Source: JANPCX01 sp031431125 (GTDB taxonomy: Bacteria; Pseudomonadota; Gammaproteobacteria; Burkholderiales; Burkholderiaceae_C). From it: 64,000 nucleotides of DNA. This document shows, piece by piece, positions 17,074 through 25,940 of the stretch (position 1 is the stretch's first letter; every line of letters begins with the position of its first letter). Both the position numbers and the translations under genes were made by a program. Where the stretch lies: NCBI GenBank assembly GCA_031431125.1, contig JANPCX010000012.1, positions 7,597-71,596 of the forward strand, read 5' to 3'. A model generated the notes under the pieces. The model was given only the letters and a program-made list of their open reading frames with translations, made no database searches and was not told the DNA's origin.

Positions 17074-18909
17074 TCAATCTTCTGCGGTGCTTGGCTCTCC
17101 TTCCCACCCCGCTTGGTGCCGCTTCTTGGAATGCGCCTCCCTCTCCTGCGCGAACAAACTCTCCAACTGCTGCCGCCCCTGTTTCACAGCCGCAATCAAT
17201 CGCGCTTCATCTTGCCGGTGCGGGGCGAACGCATCCAGCTGCTCAATGTTGTGGCGACGAAAACGCATGGCCAAATTGCGTGCGGCATGGCGCTCCCAGC
17301 CCAGGGCTTCGAGGGCGCTGCGGCCTGTCATCAAGGCCGAGTCCAAGGTTTCGCGTTCGATGCAGGTGACGCCTTGTTCGCGTAAATCAAAGTAGTGCTG
17401 CACATTACGCGCCCGGGCCACGATGTGCAGGCCCGGAAAGTGCTCACGCGCGAGTTTGGCCACTTCCACGCTTTGCGCAACGTCGTCAATCGCCAGCACC
17501 AGCACACGGGCTTCGGCGGCACCGGCGGTGCGCATCAAATCCAGTCGTGTCGCGTCGCCATAAAACACACGCCAGCCCCATTTGCGCAAGGCTTCAATGG
17601 CCTCGGCGTCGTGGTCGAGCACGGTCGGGGTGATGCCATTGGCGTAGAGCAAACGGCCCACAATTTGTCCGTAGCGTCCGAAGCCGGCGATGATGACGGC
17701 GTTGTTTTGCGGCTCGTCGAGTTCCTTCATCGTTGGCGCGCTGGAACCGAGCAAACGCGGAACCCACCAGCGGTCGGACAGCACCAAGAGCAAGGGCGTG
17801 AGCAGCATGGACAAGGCCACAGCCGCCACCAAAAACGACGACGCCGCGCCGTCGATCACTTGCGCTTGGGTGGCGGTTTGAAACACCACAAAACCGAACT
17901 CACCCCCTTGGGCCAGCAGCAGAACAAACACCGGGCGCTCCGGCTTGGGCAGTTTCATGCAGGCGGCCATGCTCCAGAGCACGGCGGCTTTGATCACCAA
18001 AAATCCGAACACGGCCAGGGCGATCCACAGCGGGTGGGCCATCACCACGGCAAAGTCAATGCTCATGCCCACCGCGATGAAAAAGAGGCCGAGCAAGAGG
18101 CCCTTGAACGGCTCGATGTCTGTCTCCAGCTCGCGGCGGTATTCGCTTTCGGCCAGCAGAACACCGGCCAAAAATGCGCCCAGCGCCATGGACAAACCGA
18201 CGCTTTGCATCAAGGCGGCAGTGGCCACCACCAGCAAGAGCGCAGCGGCGGTGAAAACTTCAGGTGTGTCGCTGCGGGCAATCCAACGCAAGGCCGGGCG
18301 CAACAGCAAACGCCCACCCAAAACAATGGCCACGATGACGGCCAGCGCTTTGGCCGCACCCCACCAACCGCCGCCACTGGCGTGCACCTCGCTCACGGCC
18401 AAAAGCGGCAGCAGGGCCAAGATGGGAATGGCCGCCACGTCTTGTAAGAGTGCCACACTGAGCACGCTTTGCCCTGAGGACGTGGCCATCAGGTTGCGTT
18501 CATTCAGCACCCCCAAGCCTATGGCGGTGGACGACATGGCCAGCCCCAGTGCGGCGGCCAGCGCCAAGCGCCAGTCCAAGCCCCAGGCCACGGCGATCAA
18601 GCCCATCAGCGCCGCCGAACCGAAAAGCTGCACACTGCCCCAGCCGAAGATGGGTTTGCGCAGAGCCCACAGCCGGCGCGGCTCCAACTCCAAGCCCACC
18701 AAGAACAACATCAGCACCACACCGAATTCGGCAAAGTGCAGCATTTGTTCGGGGTCGGTCACGAGCCTCAAGCCCCAAGGTCCAATGGCGATGCCCGCCG
18801 CAAGGTAACCAATGATGGCGCCCAGGCCCAAGGCCTTGGCCAAGGGCACGGCCACCACAGCAGCCGCCAGGTAGACGAGGCTGGTGATCAGCCAAGACGA
18901 GTGTTCCAT
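17074..18909 (-). CDS. CPA2 family monovalent cation:proton antiporter (KefB/KefC-type) with RCK domain
   Basis: 611 residues. About 12 membrane segments in the first 385 residues include LGLGAIIGYLAAGIAIGPWGL and SVLSVALLQDVAAIPILALLPLL, where the conserved Q-D pair of KefC-type transporters occurs. The cytoplasmic RCK/TrkA-N domain starts at about 400 with VIIAGFGRYGQIVGRLL and includes VFYGDATRLDLMRTAGA. Such proteins export K+ in exchange for H+ and are gated by glutathione adducts. The start overlaps the stop of the upstream flavodoxin-like gene by 1 nt, matching the known KefF/KefG plus KefC/KefB pairing. Confidence 0.9.
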   Translation of the reverse strand: MEHSSWLITSLVYLAAAVVAVPLAKALGLGAIIGYLAAGIAIGPWGLRLVTDPEQMLHFAEFGVVLMLFLVGLELEPRRLWALRKPIFGWGSVQLFGSAALMGLIAVAWGLDWRLALAAALGLAMSSTAIGLGVLNERNLMATSSGQSVLSVALLQDVAAIPILALLPLLAVSEVHASGGGWWGAAKALAVIVAIVLGGRLLLRPALRWIARSDTPEVFTAAALLLVVATAALMQSVGLSMALGAFLAGVLLAESEYRRELETDIEPFKGLLLGLFFIAVGMSIDFAVVMAHPLWIALAVFGFLVIKAAVLWSMAACMKLPKPERPVFVLLLAQGGEFGFVVFQTATQAQVIDGAASSFLVAAVALSMLLTPLLLVLSDRWWVPRLLGSSAPTMKELDEPQNNAVIIAGFGRYGQIVGRLLYANGITPTVLDHDAEAIEALRKWGWRVFYGDATRLDLMRTAGAAEARVLVLAIDDVAQSVEVAKLAREHFPGLHIVARARNVQHYFDLREQGVTCIERETLDSALMTGRSALEALGWERHAARNLAMRFRRHNIEQLDAFAPHRQDEARLIAAVKQGRQQLESLFAQEREAHSKKRHQAGWEGEPSTAED

Positions 18910-19559
18910 CAGGCGGCCCTCCCTTCGGTTGCTGCCTGGGGGCGGGCGGTCGCGGGTACTTCGCAGCTCACGCAGTCCGGCAGGTCGGTCAGCTCAGGCC
19001 AGTCGGGGTAGCGGCTCAGTTGCTGGGCGTAGCGCTGTGCGGTTTGATCGATGTCCGCATCACTGGCGCGCTGCGCGCCATGCAACACCATGGGCGGTAG
19101 AAACCGCATGCCGCACAGTGCCGCAGTTTGGTCGTAGGGCGGCAAAAACGCATCGAAGAAATAGCGGTTGTAGCTGCTGGGCGCGTAGGAATCTTCGGGG
19201 CCACCCGTGCTGGCAACCAGCCACAAATCCTTGCCCTTCAGGGCTTCGCCACCAGGGCCGTAGGCCCAGCCAAAGGTCAGCACCTCGTCGACCCAGAGTT
19301 TCATCAAGGCCGGCATGTGGTACCAGTGAATGGGGTGTTGCCAGACCACCAACTTGGCTTGGGCGAGCAGGCGCTGCTCGGCCGCCACATCGACAAGATA
19401 GTCGGGATACAGGGCATAGAGGTCGCGCACCAGCACCCGCTCTCCCTGTGCTGTAGCAGCACGCATCAATGCCTTGTTGGCACGGGAGTGGGCCAGGTCC
19501 GGGTGGGCCACCAGTACCACGATGTCGTGGGCGGTGGGGGTTGAAACAACAGAAGTCAT
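18909..19559 (-). CDS. NAD(P)H-dependent oxidoreductase, KefF/KefG-like ancillary protein
   Basis: 216 residues with a flavodoxin-like fold: DIVVLVAHPDLAHSRANKALM at the N-terminus, VVWQHPIHWYHMPALMKLWVDEVL in the centre, and a GxxGxxA-type stretch FGWAYGPGGEALKGK. These match the quinone-reductase-like proteins needed for full KefB/KefC activity. I chose ATG 19559; a longer frame to 19796 would run across the divergent DUF1631 start and lacks family homology. It overlaps the antiporter start by 1 nt, so the two products are surely translated together. Confidence 0.88.
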   Translation of the reverse strand: MTSVVSTPTAHDIVVLVAHPDLAHSRANKALMRAATAQGERVLVRDLYALYPDYLVDVAAEQRLLAQAKLVVWQHPIHWYHMPALMKLWVDEVLTFGWAYGPGGEALKGKDLWLVASTGGPEDSYAPSSYNRYFFDAFLPPYDQTAALCGMRFLPPMVLHGAQRASDADIDQTAQRYAQQLSRYPDWPELTDLPDCVSCEVPATARPQAATEGRAA

Positions 19560-19657
19560 GGTGTCGTGACGAATGAGCGAAGTCAGGAGACTACCGGGTC
19601 GCCAGAACGGGGTGCGGCAGACATAATGATTGCGTCGTACTTGAATTGAGCGCTCAC

Positions 19658-21922
19658 ATGCCTGCTCGCCCCGCCATTGCGCCGCAGTTTCAACGGTTTG
19701 TTGACGAAGAATTGTCGCGCAGCAGCGCCTTGATTGACGCCATTGCCATTGGCACGATTGAACAACTGCGCCAACCCCGCGAGGGCATGCTGTCACCCCA
19801 GGAACGGCCGCACTACTTTGAGCTGATCGACCACCTGCGGCAACGCCACGGTTTACTGCGCGACGGTTTTGTCGACACCCTGGCCCAGTTGGTTCGTGCA
19901 GATGTGCAAGAACGACACAGTGGTGTGCAACACCCCGCCGCCTTTGACTTCGGAGATTTTGGCGGCACCCTCACCTTGATGGACGAAGGGCAAGTCGAGG
20001 CCGATATTGAGATTTCTCGCGCCGCGCTTCTGATAGACAGCACCGCCGAGTGGGAATTGCGGGAGTTGCAGTCGTTCACCTCCACACTCAACGGCCAACA
20101 ACATGTCACGCCCGAGTCCAACCCCTTTCGTCCTGTGTTTTATGCCCGTGCACTGTGGCATGGCGCTTGTGCCGTCACCTCCGCCCCGGTTCAGCGCAGC
20201 ATATTTCTGCGACTGGCGGCGGGCGTGGCCTCGGGTTTGCTCAAAAAAGCATGGGCTGCCGCATCCAGTCGCATTGAGGCCATGGGCATCACCCCTGGCA
20301 TGTACCGCACCGTGGTACTCACGGCCAGCAGCACCGGCGGCAGTCGTTCACCACCCAAGGGCGGCGTTGCTTCAAGCGGCTCCATAGACGCAGCCCTGCC
20401 CCGCTTGCCCGAGGTGCCGGCGACTTTGGGCTCGGCCCGTGAGCAACTGAACCACCGACGTCAGCAGAGCAAAGGCGATCCGGCGGCCAGCAACGAGTTG
20501 GGCCTGCCCGACCTGCCGCGTTCTGGTTTCACGCCCGGTCCCGAGTTTGAACAAGCTTTGCTGCGCTTGGAGAAACTGCTGTCCCAGTTGCCGGCCCACA
20601 GTGCAGACGGCGCCTTGCACAGCGAGCTGGCCGCGCCTCGTTTGCGCGACCACCTGCAAGCGCTCACCGCTGCGACCACCGACCGAAGCGACCAGCAGAT
20701 CATCGAGCTGCTGGCCCGCTTTTTCGATGTCGCACTGTCGGACACCCAAGTTCACGCGGCCTGCCGCCCGCTGCTGACAAAACTTCAGTCGTCTGCCTTG
20801 CAAGTGGCGCTGGACGACCCCAACATGCTGGCCGACCATCAACACGCCGTCTGGCTGTTCATGGATCATCTCTGCGAAGCCTTCGCGCTGTACTTTCATC
20901 CCGGCGATCCACGCCTGGCTGCACTGCAAGCCTTTACTGACGAGTTGGTGCAAGAAATCGCCAGCAGCAGCACCCAGGACATGTGGCTGTACCGGCGCGC
21001 GCTCACGCGGTTGATGGCCCACGTTCAAAGCGCCCGCGAGGCGGAGTTGGCGGCGGCACAAAGCCATGTGGACGAGCTGCTCTTGGTTGAAAAACGCGAC
21101 CTCTTGCAGCGCCAAATCTCACAGCGCCTGGTGGATCAAATGGTGCCCTTGCGCGTGAGTCCTGGGGTGCGACGTTTTGTCTCGGGCGAATGGGCCAGGG
21201 TGCTGGCCCACGCCATCTTGCGCCATGGCGAGCAGTCCGAAACCACGGTCTCGTACATGAAAGCCGTGGACGATTTGCTCTGGAGCTTGAATCCGCCAGA
21301 CCATCCGCAAAGTCGCCAGCGCCTGCTGCACCTGCTGCCCACCTTGCTGCACAGACTGCGCACCGGCATGAGCTTGATTGCGCTGCCGGACAGTGAACAA
21401 GAGCAGATCATGAACGAGCTCATGACCCTGCACACCGAGGCACTTCGACCCGGACACAAGAGCGGCGGCGGTGGCGTGGCGGGCTTGGCCCCGACCTCCG
21501 CCGCCACCGCCACACCCGAACAAATCGTTCAGATGATGCGTGACGAGCCTGCGCCCGCTGAACAACTCGGCCCCTCGTTTGCAGACTCGCTGATCGAGTT
21601 GTCGTCCATGGACACCGTGCCTGCTGAGCTGCTGGACACCCACCCACCGGGCGAGGACAGTGATTTCTCATCACCCGTCGACGCCATGCGGGCCGGCCAC
21701 CGCGCCCGGCTCTTTTTGCGTGGGCGCTGGAGCCGCGTGCAACTGCTGTGGCGCAGCCCCAAGGGCAGCTACTTTTTGTTTGCAGGCGAAGCCCCCGGCC
21801 GCACGCACTCCATCACCCAAGCGGCACTGGAGAGGCTGAGCGGCGAAAAGTTGCTGCTTGCACTGGAGGAACAAGTGCTGTCGCAGCGTGCGCTCAGGGC
21901 CGTCATCAGCGACATATCTTGA
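19658..21922 (+). CDS. DUF1631 family protein
   Basis: About 755 residues, mostly predicted helical, with no signal peptide. The block MSPQERPHYFELIDHLRQRHG-like N-terminus, the central LSQLPAHS region and the C-terminal GRWSRVQLLWRSPKGSYFLFAGEAPGR (a PilZ-like beta stretch) match DUF1631 proteins of beta- and gammaproteobacteria. Their function is not established. I chose ATG 19658; a TTG 12 nt earlier is less likely. The gene ends 40 nt before the patatin gene, so they may be co-transcribed. Confidence 0.78.
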   Translation: MPARPAIAPQFQRFVDEELSRSSALIDAIAIGTIEQLRQPREGMLSPQERPHYFELIDHLRQRHGLLRDGFVDTLAQLVRADVQERHSGVQHPAAFDFGDFGGTLTLMDEGQVEADIEISRAALLIDSTAEWELRELQSFTSTLNGQQHVTPESNPFRPVFYARALWHGACAVTSAPVQRSIFLRLAAGVASGLLKKAWAAASSRIEAMGITPGMYRTVVLTASSTGGSRSPPKGGVASSGSIDAALPRLPEVPATLGSAREQLNHRRQQSKGDPAASNELGLPDLPRSGFTPGPEFEQALLRLEKLLSQLPAHSADGALHSELAAPRLRDHLQALTAATTDRSDQQIIELLARFFDVALSDTQVHAACRPLLTKLQSSALQVALDDPNMLADHQHAVWLFMDHLCEAFALYFHPGDPRLAALQAFTDELVQEIASSSTQDMWLYRRALTRLMAHVQSAREAELAAAQSHVDELLLVEKRDLLQRQISQRLVDQMVPLRVSPGVRRFVSGEWARVLAHAILRHGEQSETTVSYMKAVDDLLWSLNPPDHPQSRQRLLHLLPTLLHRLRTGMSLIALPDSEQEQIMNELMTLHTEALRPGHKSGGGGVAGLAPTSAATATPEQIVQMMRDEPAPAEQLGPSFADSLIELSSMDTVPAELLDTHPPGEDSDFSSPVDAMRAGHRARLFLRGRWSRVQLLWRSPKGSYFLFAGEAPGRTHSITQAALERLSGEKLLLALEEQVLSQRALRAVISDIS

Positions 21923-21962
21923 CGACAGCCTGAGGCTTGCCGACTTGCCTGAAAATGTCGGT

Positions 21963-24278
21963 ATGAAACTAAGCGATTCTTGCGCGATTGGCCTGTTGTG
22001 CTGGTGCCTATCAGGCTTGCAAACCGCAAGCGCCGCTGAAAACAACCCCAACAACACGGCCATCCCGCCCGCCTCCGCGATCACCAGTACACAGGGCTCA
22101 AGCCCACCCAGGCCCCGCGTCGGCCTGGTGCTCTCCGGCGGTGGCGCACGCGGCCTGGCCCATGTCGGTGTGCTCAAAGTATTGGAGCGTGAAGGCATTG
22201 CGATCGACGCCATCGCAGGCACCTCCATGGGCGCCATCATTGGCGGCCTGTATGCCAGCGGAATGTCCGCGCAGCAACTGGAGACGGCGCTGCTCAAGGT
22301 GCAATGGGAGCGGGTCTTTGCCGCGCGTGTCGAGCGCCCCTATTTGTCGCAGCGACGAAAGGAGGAGGATTTCGACATTTCCTCCATCATCGAACTGGGC
22401 ATTCGCGATGGCGAGTTGCGTTTGCCCTTGGGTGCAATCTCGGGGCGTGGTCTGGAGAGTTTGCTTCGGCACTACACCTTGCGGGTGAGCCAGGTCGGGC
22501 ACTTCGATGCCTTGCCGATTCCATTTCGTGCCGTCGCCACTGACATGGAAAGTGGACAGCCCGTGGTCATGGCAGATGGTGATCTGGCGCTGGCCATGCG
22601 CTCCAGCATGAGTGTTCCCGGTGTTTTTGCGCCCACCGAAAAAGAAGGTCGAATTCTGGGCGACGGCGGCCTGGTCAACAACCTGCCTGTGGATGTGGCT
22701 CGGGCCATGGGTGTTGACGTGGTGATCGCGGTGAACATCGGCACGCCCCTGTCGCCGCGAGACGCTTTGGGCAGCGCCACCGGCCTCACCGCCCAGATGC
22801 TCAACATCCTGACCGAACAGAATGTGCAGCGCAGCCTGGCGCAACTCCAGCCGCAAGACGTCCTGGTGCAACCCACGCTGGGCAAGTTCACCTCCGCGGA
22901 CTTCAATGAAACGGCCGCCCTGATTGCGCTGGGCGAAGAAGGCACCCTGTCGGTGCTGACGCGTTTGCGGGCGCTGGCCCTGAAGCCCGAGGCCTACGCG
23001 CAATGGCGACTGCAACAACCGGGTTTCCCCAGGCTGCAAGGCAAAGTGACCCGCATCACCTTTGAGGGAAGCACCCAAACTCGGCCCGAGCGAATGCTGC
23101 CCGCACTCGAAACGCAAGCCGGGCAAGTGGTTGATCTGGCCAAAGTGGAGCGCGATACCCAGCGTTTGGCTGCCACAGGCGACTACCGGCGCGCCGACTT
23201 TGTGCTGAGGCCTGACCCCAACGACCCCATTGGCAACACCTTGGTTTTTGATCTCGAAGACAAACCATGGGGCCCGCACTACATCCGAGTCGGTTTGGAT
23301 CTGTCCACCAATTTCAGCGGCGACAGCGCCTTCAACCTCAAGATCAGCCACAACCGGCATTGGCTCGATCAAAACGGCAGCGAATGGCGCAACCGCATCC
23401 AGTTGGGTGAAGTTCCCCGCTGGAACACCGAGCTATACCGGCCCTTGGATTGGAACATCGCGGGCAGTCGTGATTGGTTTGTCGCTGGTTGGGCGCTCGC
23501 AGAACGGCGCAAGCTCAATCGTTTCACCAACGAAGTCAGAGGTCAGCTTCTGGCCCGCTACGACCGCCGTACCGAGAGAGTGGGACTGGACCTCGGTCAA
23601 CCCTGGGATCGTTTTGGTGAGGTCAGGCTGGGATGGAACGTGGCTGCCATTCGCGACACGCCCGAGCTGGTCAGTGCAGCCGCATTGCTGCCCAACAACC
23701 GGTCGACGGGACGGGAGTCGGGCGGGCGCTTGCGCGTGGTGGTCGATCAACTCGACGACGCCAACTTCCCGCGCCGCGGCTATCGCCTCAATACCGAGCT
23801 GTGGGCGGGGCGGCAGCGGGCCGTGTCCGCTGGCGGCGAAAAAGAAGACTTGAAGCGGCTAGAGCTAGAAGGTCAATCGGTGGCCAGCTGGGGGCGGCAC
23901 ACGCTCAGCGCCTATACCCGTGTTCAAACCACAGACAAGAATTTGCCCAGTGGTCTGGGCCGTTACCGCCTGGGCGGCTTTCACCAGCTGTCCGGCTACG
24001 AACCCGGTGAACTGGAGGGCAACTCGGTGTTGTTCGGCCGTTTGGTCTATTTCCACCGTCTGAGCAATGCAGGCGTGCTGACACGCGGCAGTTTCTTGGG
24101 CACAAGCTTGGAGCTCGGCAATACGTGGCAGACCCAAAGCCAGGCAACACTGTCCGGGCTGCGCACCGGTGGCAGCTTGTTTTACTCGGCCGATACCGGC
24201 ATTGGCCCGTTCTATTTGGGGCTGACCTACTCCGACCGACGCAAACTCGGCGTTTACCTCGTCATTGGTCGGCCTTGA
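21963..24278 (+). CDS. Patatin-like phospholipase fused to an Omp85-type beta-barrel (type Vd autotransporter, PlpD-like)
   Basis: 771 residues. A signal peptide is followed by a patatin domain at about residues 52-300: oxyanion motif SGGGARG, nucleophile Ser88 in GTSMG, and catalytic Asp234 in DGG. A POTRA-like segment follows at about 340-420 (VTRITFEGSTQTRPERMLPALE), then a 16-stranded-barrel-like C-terminus ending in alternating hydrophobic strands. This domain order is that of PlpD-type secreted phospholipases, in which the barrel carries the lipase across the outer membrane. A GTG/TTG start at 21858 would overlap the previous gene by 65 nt; ATG 21963 gives the clean signal peptide. Confidence 0.9.
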   Translation: MKLSDSCAIGLLCWCLSGLQTASAAENNPNNTAIPPASAITSTQGSSPPRPRVGLVLSGGGARGLAHVGVLKVLEREGIAIDAIAGTSMGAIIGGLYASGMSAQQLETALLKVQWERVFAARVERPYLSQRRKEEDFDISSIIELGIRDGELRLPLGAISGRGLESLLRHYTLRVSQVGHFDALPIPFRAVATDMESGQPVVMADGDLALAMRSSMSVPGVFAPTEKEGRILGDGGLVNNLPVDVARAMGVDVVIAVNIGTPLSPRDALGSATGLTAQMLNILTEQNVQRSLAQLQPQDVLVQPTLGKFTSADFNETAALIALGEEGTLSVLTRLRALALKPEAYAQWRLQQPGFPRLQGKVTRITFEGSTQTRPERMLPALETQAGQVVDLAKVERDTQRLAATGDYRRADFVLRPDPNDPIGNTLVFDLEDKPWGPHYIRVGLDLSTNFSGDSAFNLKISHNRHWLDQNGSEWRNRIQLGEVPRWNTELYRPLDWNIAGSRDWFVAGWALAERRKLNRFTNEVRGQLLARYDRRTERVGLDLGQPWDRFGEVRLGWNVAAIRDTPELVSAAALLPNNRSTGRESGGRLRVVVDQLDDANFPRRGYRLNTELWAGRQRAVSAGGEKEDLKRLELEGQSVASWGRHTLSAYTRVQTTDKNLPSGLGRYRLGGFHQLSGYEPGELEGNSVLFGRLVYFHRLSNAGVLTRGSFLGTSLELGNTWQTQSQATLSGLRTGGSLFYSADTGIGPFYLGLTYSDRRKLGVYLVIGRP

Positions 24279-24297
24279 GCCCTGCGCCTGCCCACCA

Positions 24298-25044
24298 TCA
24301 AACGCCGACCCCACGCACCCATTGATGCAGAACCAAAGCGGCGTCACCCACGCCACTCTTTTTCAGCGCCGAAAACAAACTCATCGCCAGGTCGGACTCC
24401 TCGGTGGCAATGTCGCCCAGGACCAGTTGTGCCGCCGCCAACGCCGCATCGGCATCCCGGCGGTTGAGTTTGTCGGACTTTGTCAGCAACACCAGCAGCT
24501 TCACAGACCCATTGGCCAAACGCGGTGCGATGAATTCCAGCAATTGCCGGTCCAAGTCCGTGAACCCCAAACGCGAGTCCACCATCAGCACCACACCGCG
24601 CAAGCTGCGTCTCTCGGCCAAATAGTCTGCCATCACCTGCTGCCAGCGCAACTTGGCCCCGCGCGCCACCGCCGCGTAGCCGTAGCCGGGCAAATCCGCC
24701 AACAAGGCGTCGGGCTGCAACTTGGGGCCGACCTCAAACAAATTGATGTGCTGGGTGCGCCCCGGCGTCTTGGAGGCAAAAGCCAAACGCCCTTGCTGCG
24801 CCATGGTGTTGATGGCGGTGCTTTTGCCCGCATTGGAGCGGCCGACAAAGGCAATTTCGGGCAACTCGGTGGGCGGCAATTGGTCCAGCTGGCTGGCCGT
24901 GGTGAGAAAACGCGCCGTGTGCGTCCACGCCAAGGCCTCGCGCTGGGGCGGGGGCAATTGGCTGAAGTCACTGTCCTTTTTGGGCGGTGGCGTCGACTTG
25001 GCTGAGGGCTTGGATGCCTTGATGGGCGCAGGGGATTGGGTCAT
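24298..25044 (-). CDS. engB: Ribosome biogenesis GTP-binding protein EngB (YsxC/YihA)
   Basis: 248 residues. GTPase motifs: G1 GRSNAGKST at about 68-76, G3 DLPGYGYA, and G4 LTKSDKL. The TrmE-Era family protein assists late assembly of the large ribosomal subunit in the cytoplasm. The N-terminal 60 residues are low-complexity (Pro/Lys/Ser-rich), longer than in E. coli. It is convergent with the patatin gene (19 nt apart) and divergent from cytochrome c4, a common neighbourhood in Burkholderiales. Confidence 0.93.
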   Translation of the reverse strand: MTQSPAPIKASKPSAKSTPPPKKDSDFSQLPPPQREALAWTHTARFLTTASQLDQLPPTELPEIAFVGRSNAGKSTAINTMAQQGRLAFASKTPGRTQHINLFEVGPKLQPDALLADLPGYGYAAVARGAKLRWQQVMADYLAERRSLRGVVLMVDSRLGFTDLDRQLLEFIAPRLANGSVKLLVLLTKSDKLNRRDADAALAAAQLVLGDIATEESDLAMSLFSALKKSGVGDAALVLHQWVRGVGV

Positions 25045-25117
25045 TTGGCGCAGGCCCTCCGTCTGGCCTGGTAGGGGCTCTGGGCTTGTGTCGCCCCAGC
25101 CCTAAATCAGACCATTG

Positions 25118-25123
25118 TAAAAT
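25118..25123 (+). promoter_or_regulatory. Probable -10 box for cytochrome c4
   Basis: TAAAAT preceded by TTG lies 46 nt before the chosen start at 25169 in the divergent engB/cytochrome gap. No consensus -35 hexamer is evident, so this is tentative. Confidence 0.35.
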
Positions 25124-25168
25124 CTAGCGGTTTTGCACTTAGAAGCACGCAAGAAAGCACACAAGCAC

Positions 25169-25819
25169 ATGAAGTCTCAAGTCACTGCCCTCCACGGCGC
25201 TCTTGGCAAGTTTGCACTGGCCGTATCGATGTCCTGGGTCATGCTCAGCCCGGCCTGGGCCAACAGCCCAGCCGCTGCACCCAAGGTGGATTTGGTCAAA
25301 GGCCAAGCCATTGCCACCAATGTGTGCATGGCCTGCCACACCTTTGATGGCAAACGCGGCGCACCCGCCAACCCGATTTTGCAAGGCCAGCATCCCGAGT
25401 ACCTGACCCGGCAATTGGCCGACTTCAAAGCCGGCAAACGTAAAAACGCCATCATGCAAGGTTTTGCCTCCACGCTGAGCGATGACGACATGCGCAATGT
25501 GGCTGCTTTCTACGCCACCAAACCAGCCGTGCCGGGCAATGCCACCAGCAAAGACACCGTGGCCTTGGGTGAAAAAATTTACCGCGGCGGCATCTCCGAC
25601 CGCAATGTGCCGGCCTGCGCAGGTTGCCACAGCCCCAACGGCGCTGGCATCCCCTCCCAGTACCCACGACTCGGTGGCCAGCACGCCTCTTACACGCAGG
25701 CGCAACTCACGGCCTACCGTGACGGCGGCAGAGTGAACGCACAAATGACGGGTGTGGCCGCCAAGATGAACGACAAGGAAATCAGGGCTGTGGCCGACTA
25801 CATCGCGGGCCGGCGTTAA
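25169..25819 (+). CDS. Cytochrome c4 (dihaem c-type cytochrome)
   Basis: 216 residues. Signal peptide ending PAWANS. Two haem c motifs, CMACH (Cys53, Cys56, His57) and CAGCH (Cys150, Cys153, His154), each in a cytochrome c4/c553-type domain, with axial Met candidates in NAIMQGFA and NAQMTGVA. Such periplasmic dihaem proteins pass electrons from the bc1 complex to terminal oxidases. I chose ATG 25169 over an in-frame ATG 36 nt upstream, because the signal peptide then begins correctly. It is followed by a strong terminator, then resB and ccsA, which attach haem to such proteins. Confidence 0.9.
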   Translation: MKSQVTALHGALGKFALAVSMSWVMLSPAWANSPAAAPKVDLVKGQAIATNVCMACHTFDGKRGAPANPILQGQHPEYLTRQLADFKAGKRKNAIMQGFASTLSDDDMRNVAAFYATKPAVPGNATSKDTVALGEKIYRGGISDRNVPACAGCHSPNGAGIPSQYPRLGGQHASYTQAQLTAYRDGGRVNAQMTGVAAKMNDKEIRAVADYIAGRR

Positions 25820-25841
25820 TCACTTGCGCCCCAGCAACACC

Positions 25842-25867
25842 AGGCCGGTCACTGACCGGCCTTTTTT
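25842..25867 (+). terminator. Intrinsic terminator after cytochrome c4
   Basis: GGCCGGTC and GACCGGCC form a perfect 8-bp GC-rich stem with loop ACT, followed by CTTTTTT-like run. It lies 23 nt after the stop codon. Confidence 0.85.
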
Positions 25868-25940
25868 CTGCGGCCCCAACGCTGTACCTCGTGGGGTCAT
25901 TGAGCCCTCGCCATCCGTCCGCAACCGATAATCCAGCTCT

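Noticed and set aside
16838..17107. Minus-strand frame of 89 codons between the kefC-type gene and the small gene at 16556
   Set aside because: It overlaps the end of the kefC-type gene, has no ribosome site at any of its starts and no recognised domain. The 236-bp gap is better treated as non-coding.
17395..18447. Plus-strand open frame of 350 codons opposite the kefC-type gene
   Set aside because: His/Gln-rich antisense frame with no motif; the opposite strand has a clear CPA2 antiporter.
22098..23372. Minus-strand open frame of 424 codons inside the patatin gene
   Set aside because: Composition is His/Gln-rich as typical of antisense frames; the patatin gene has complete motifs.
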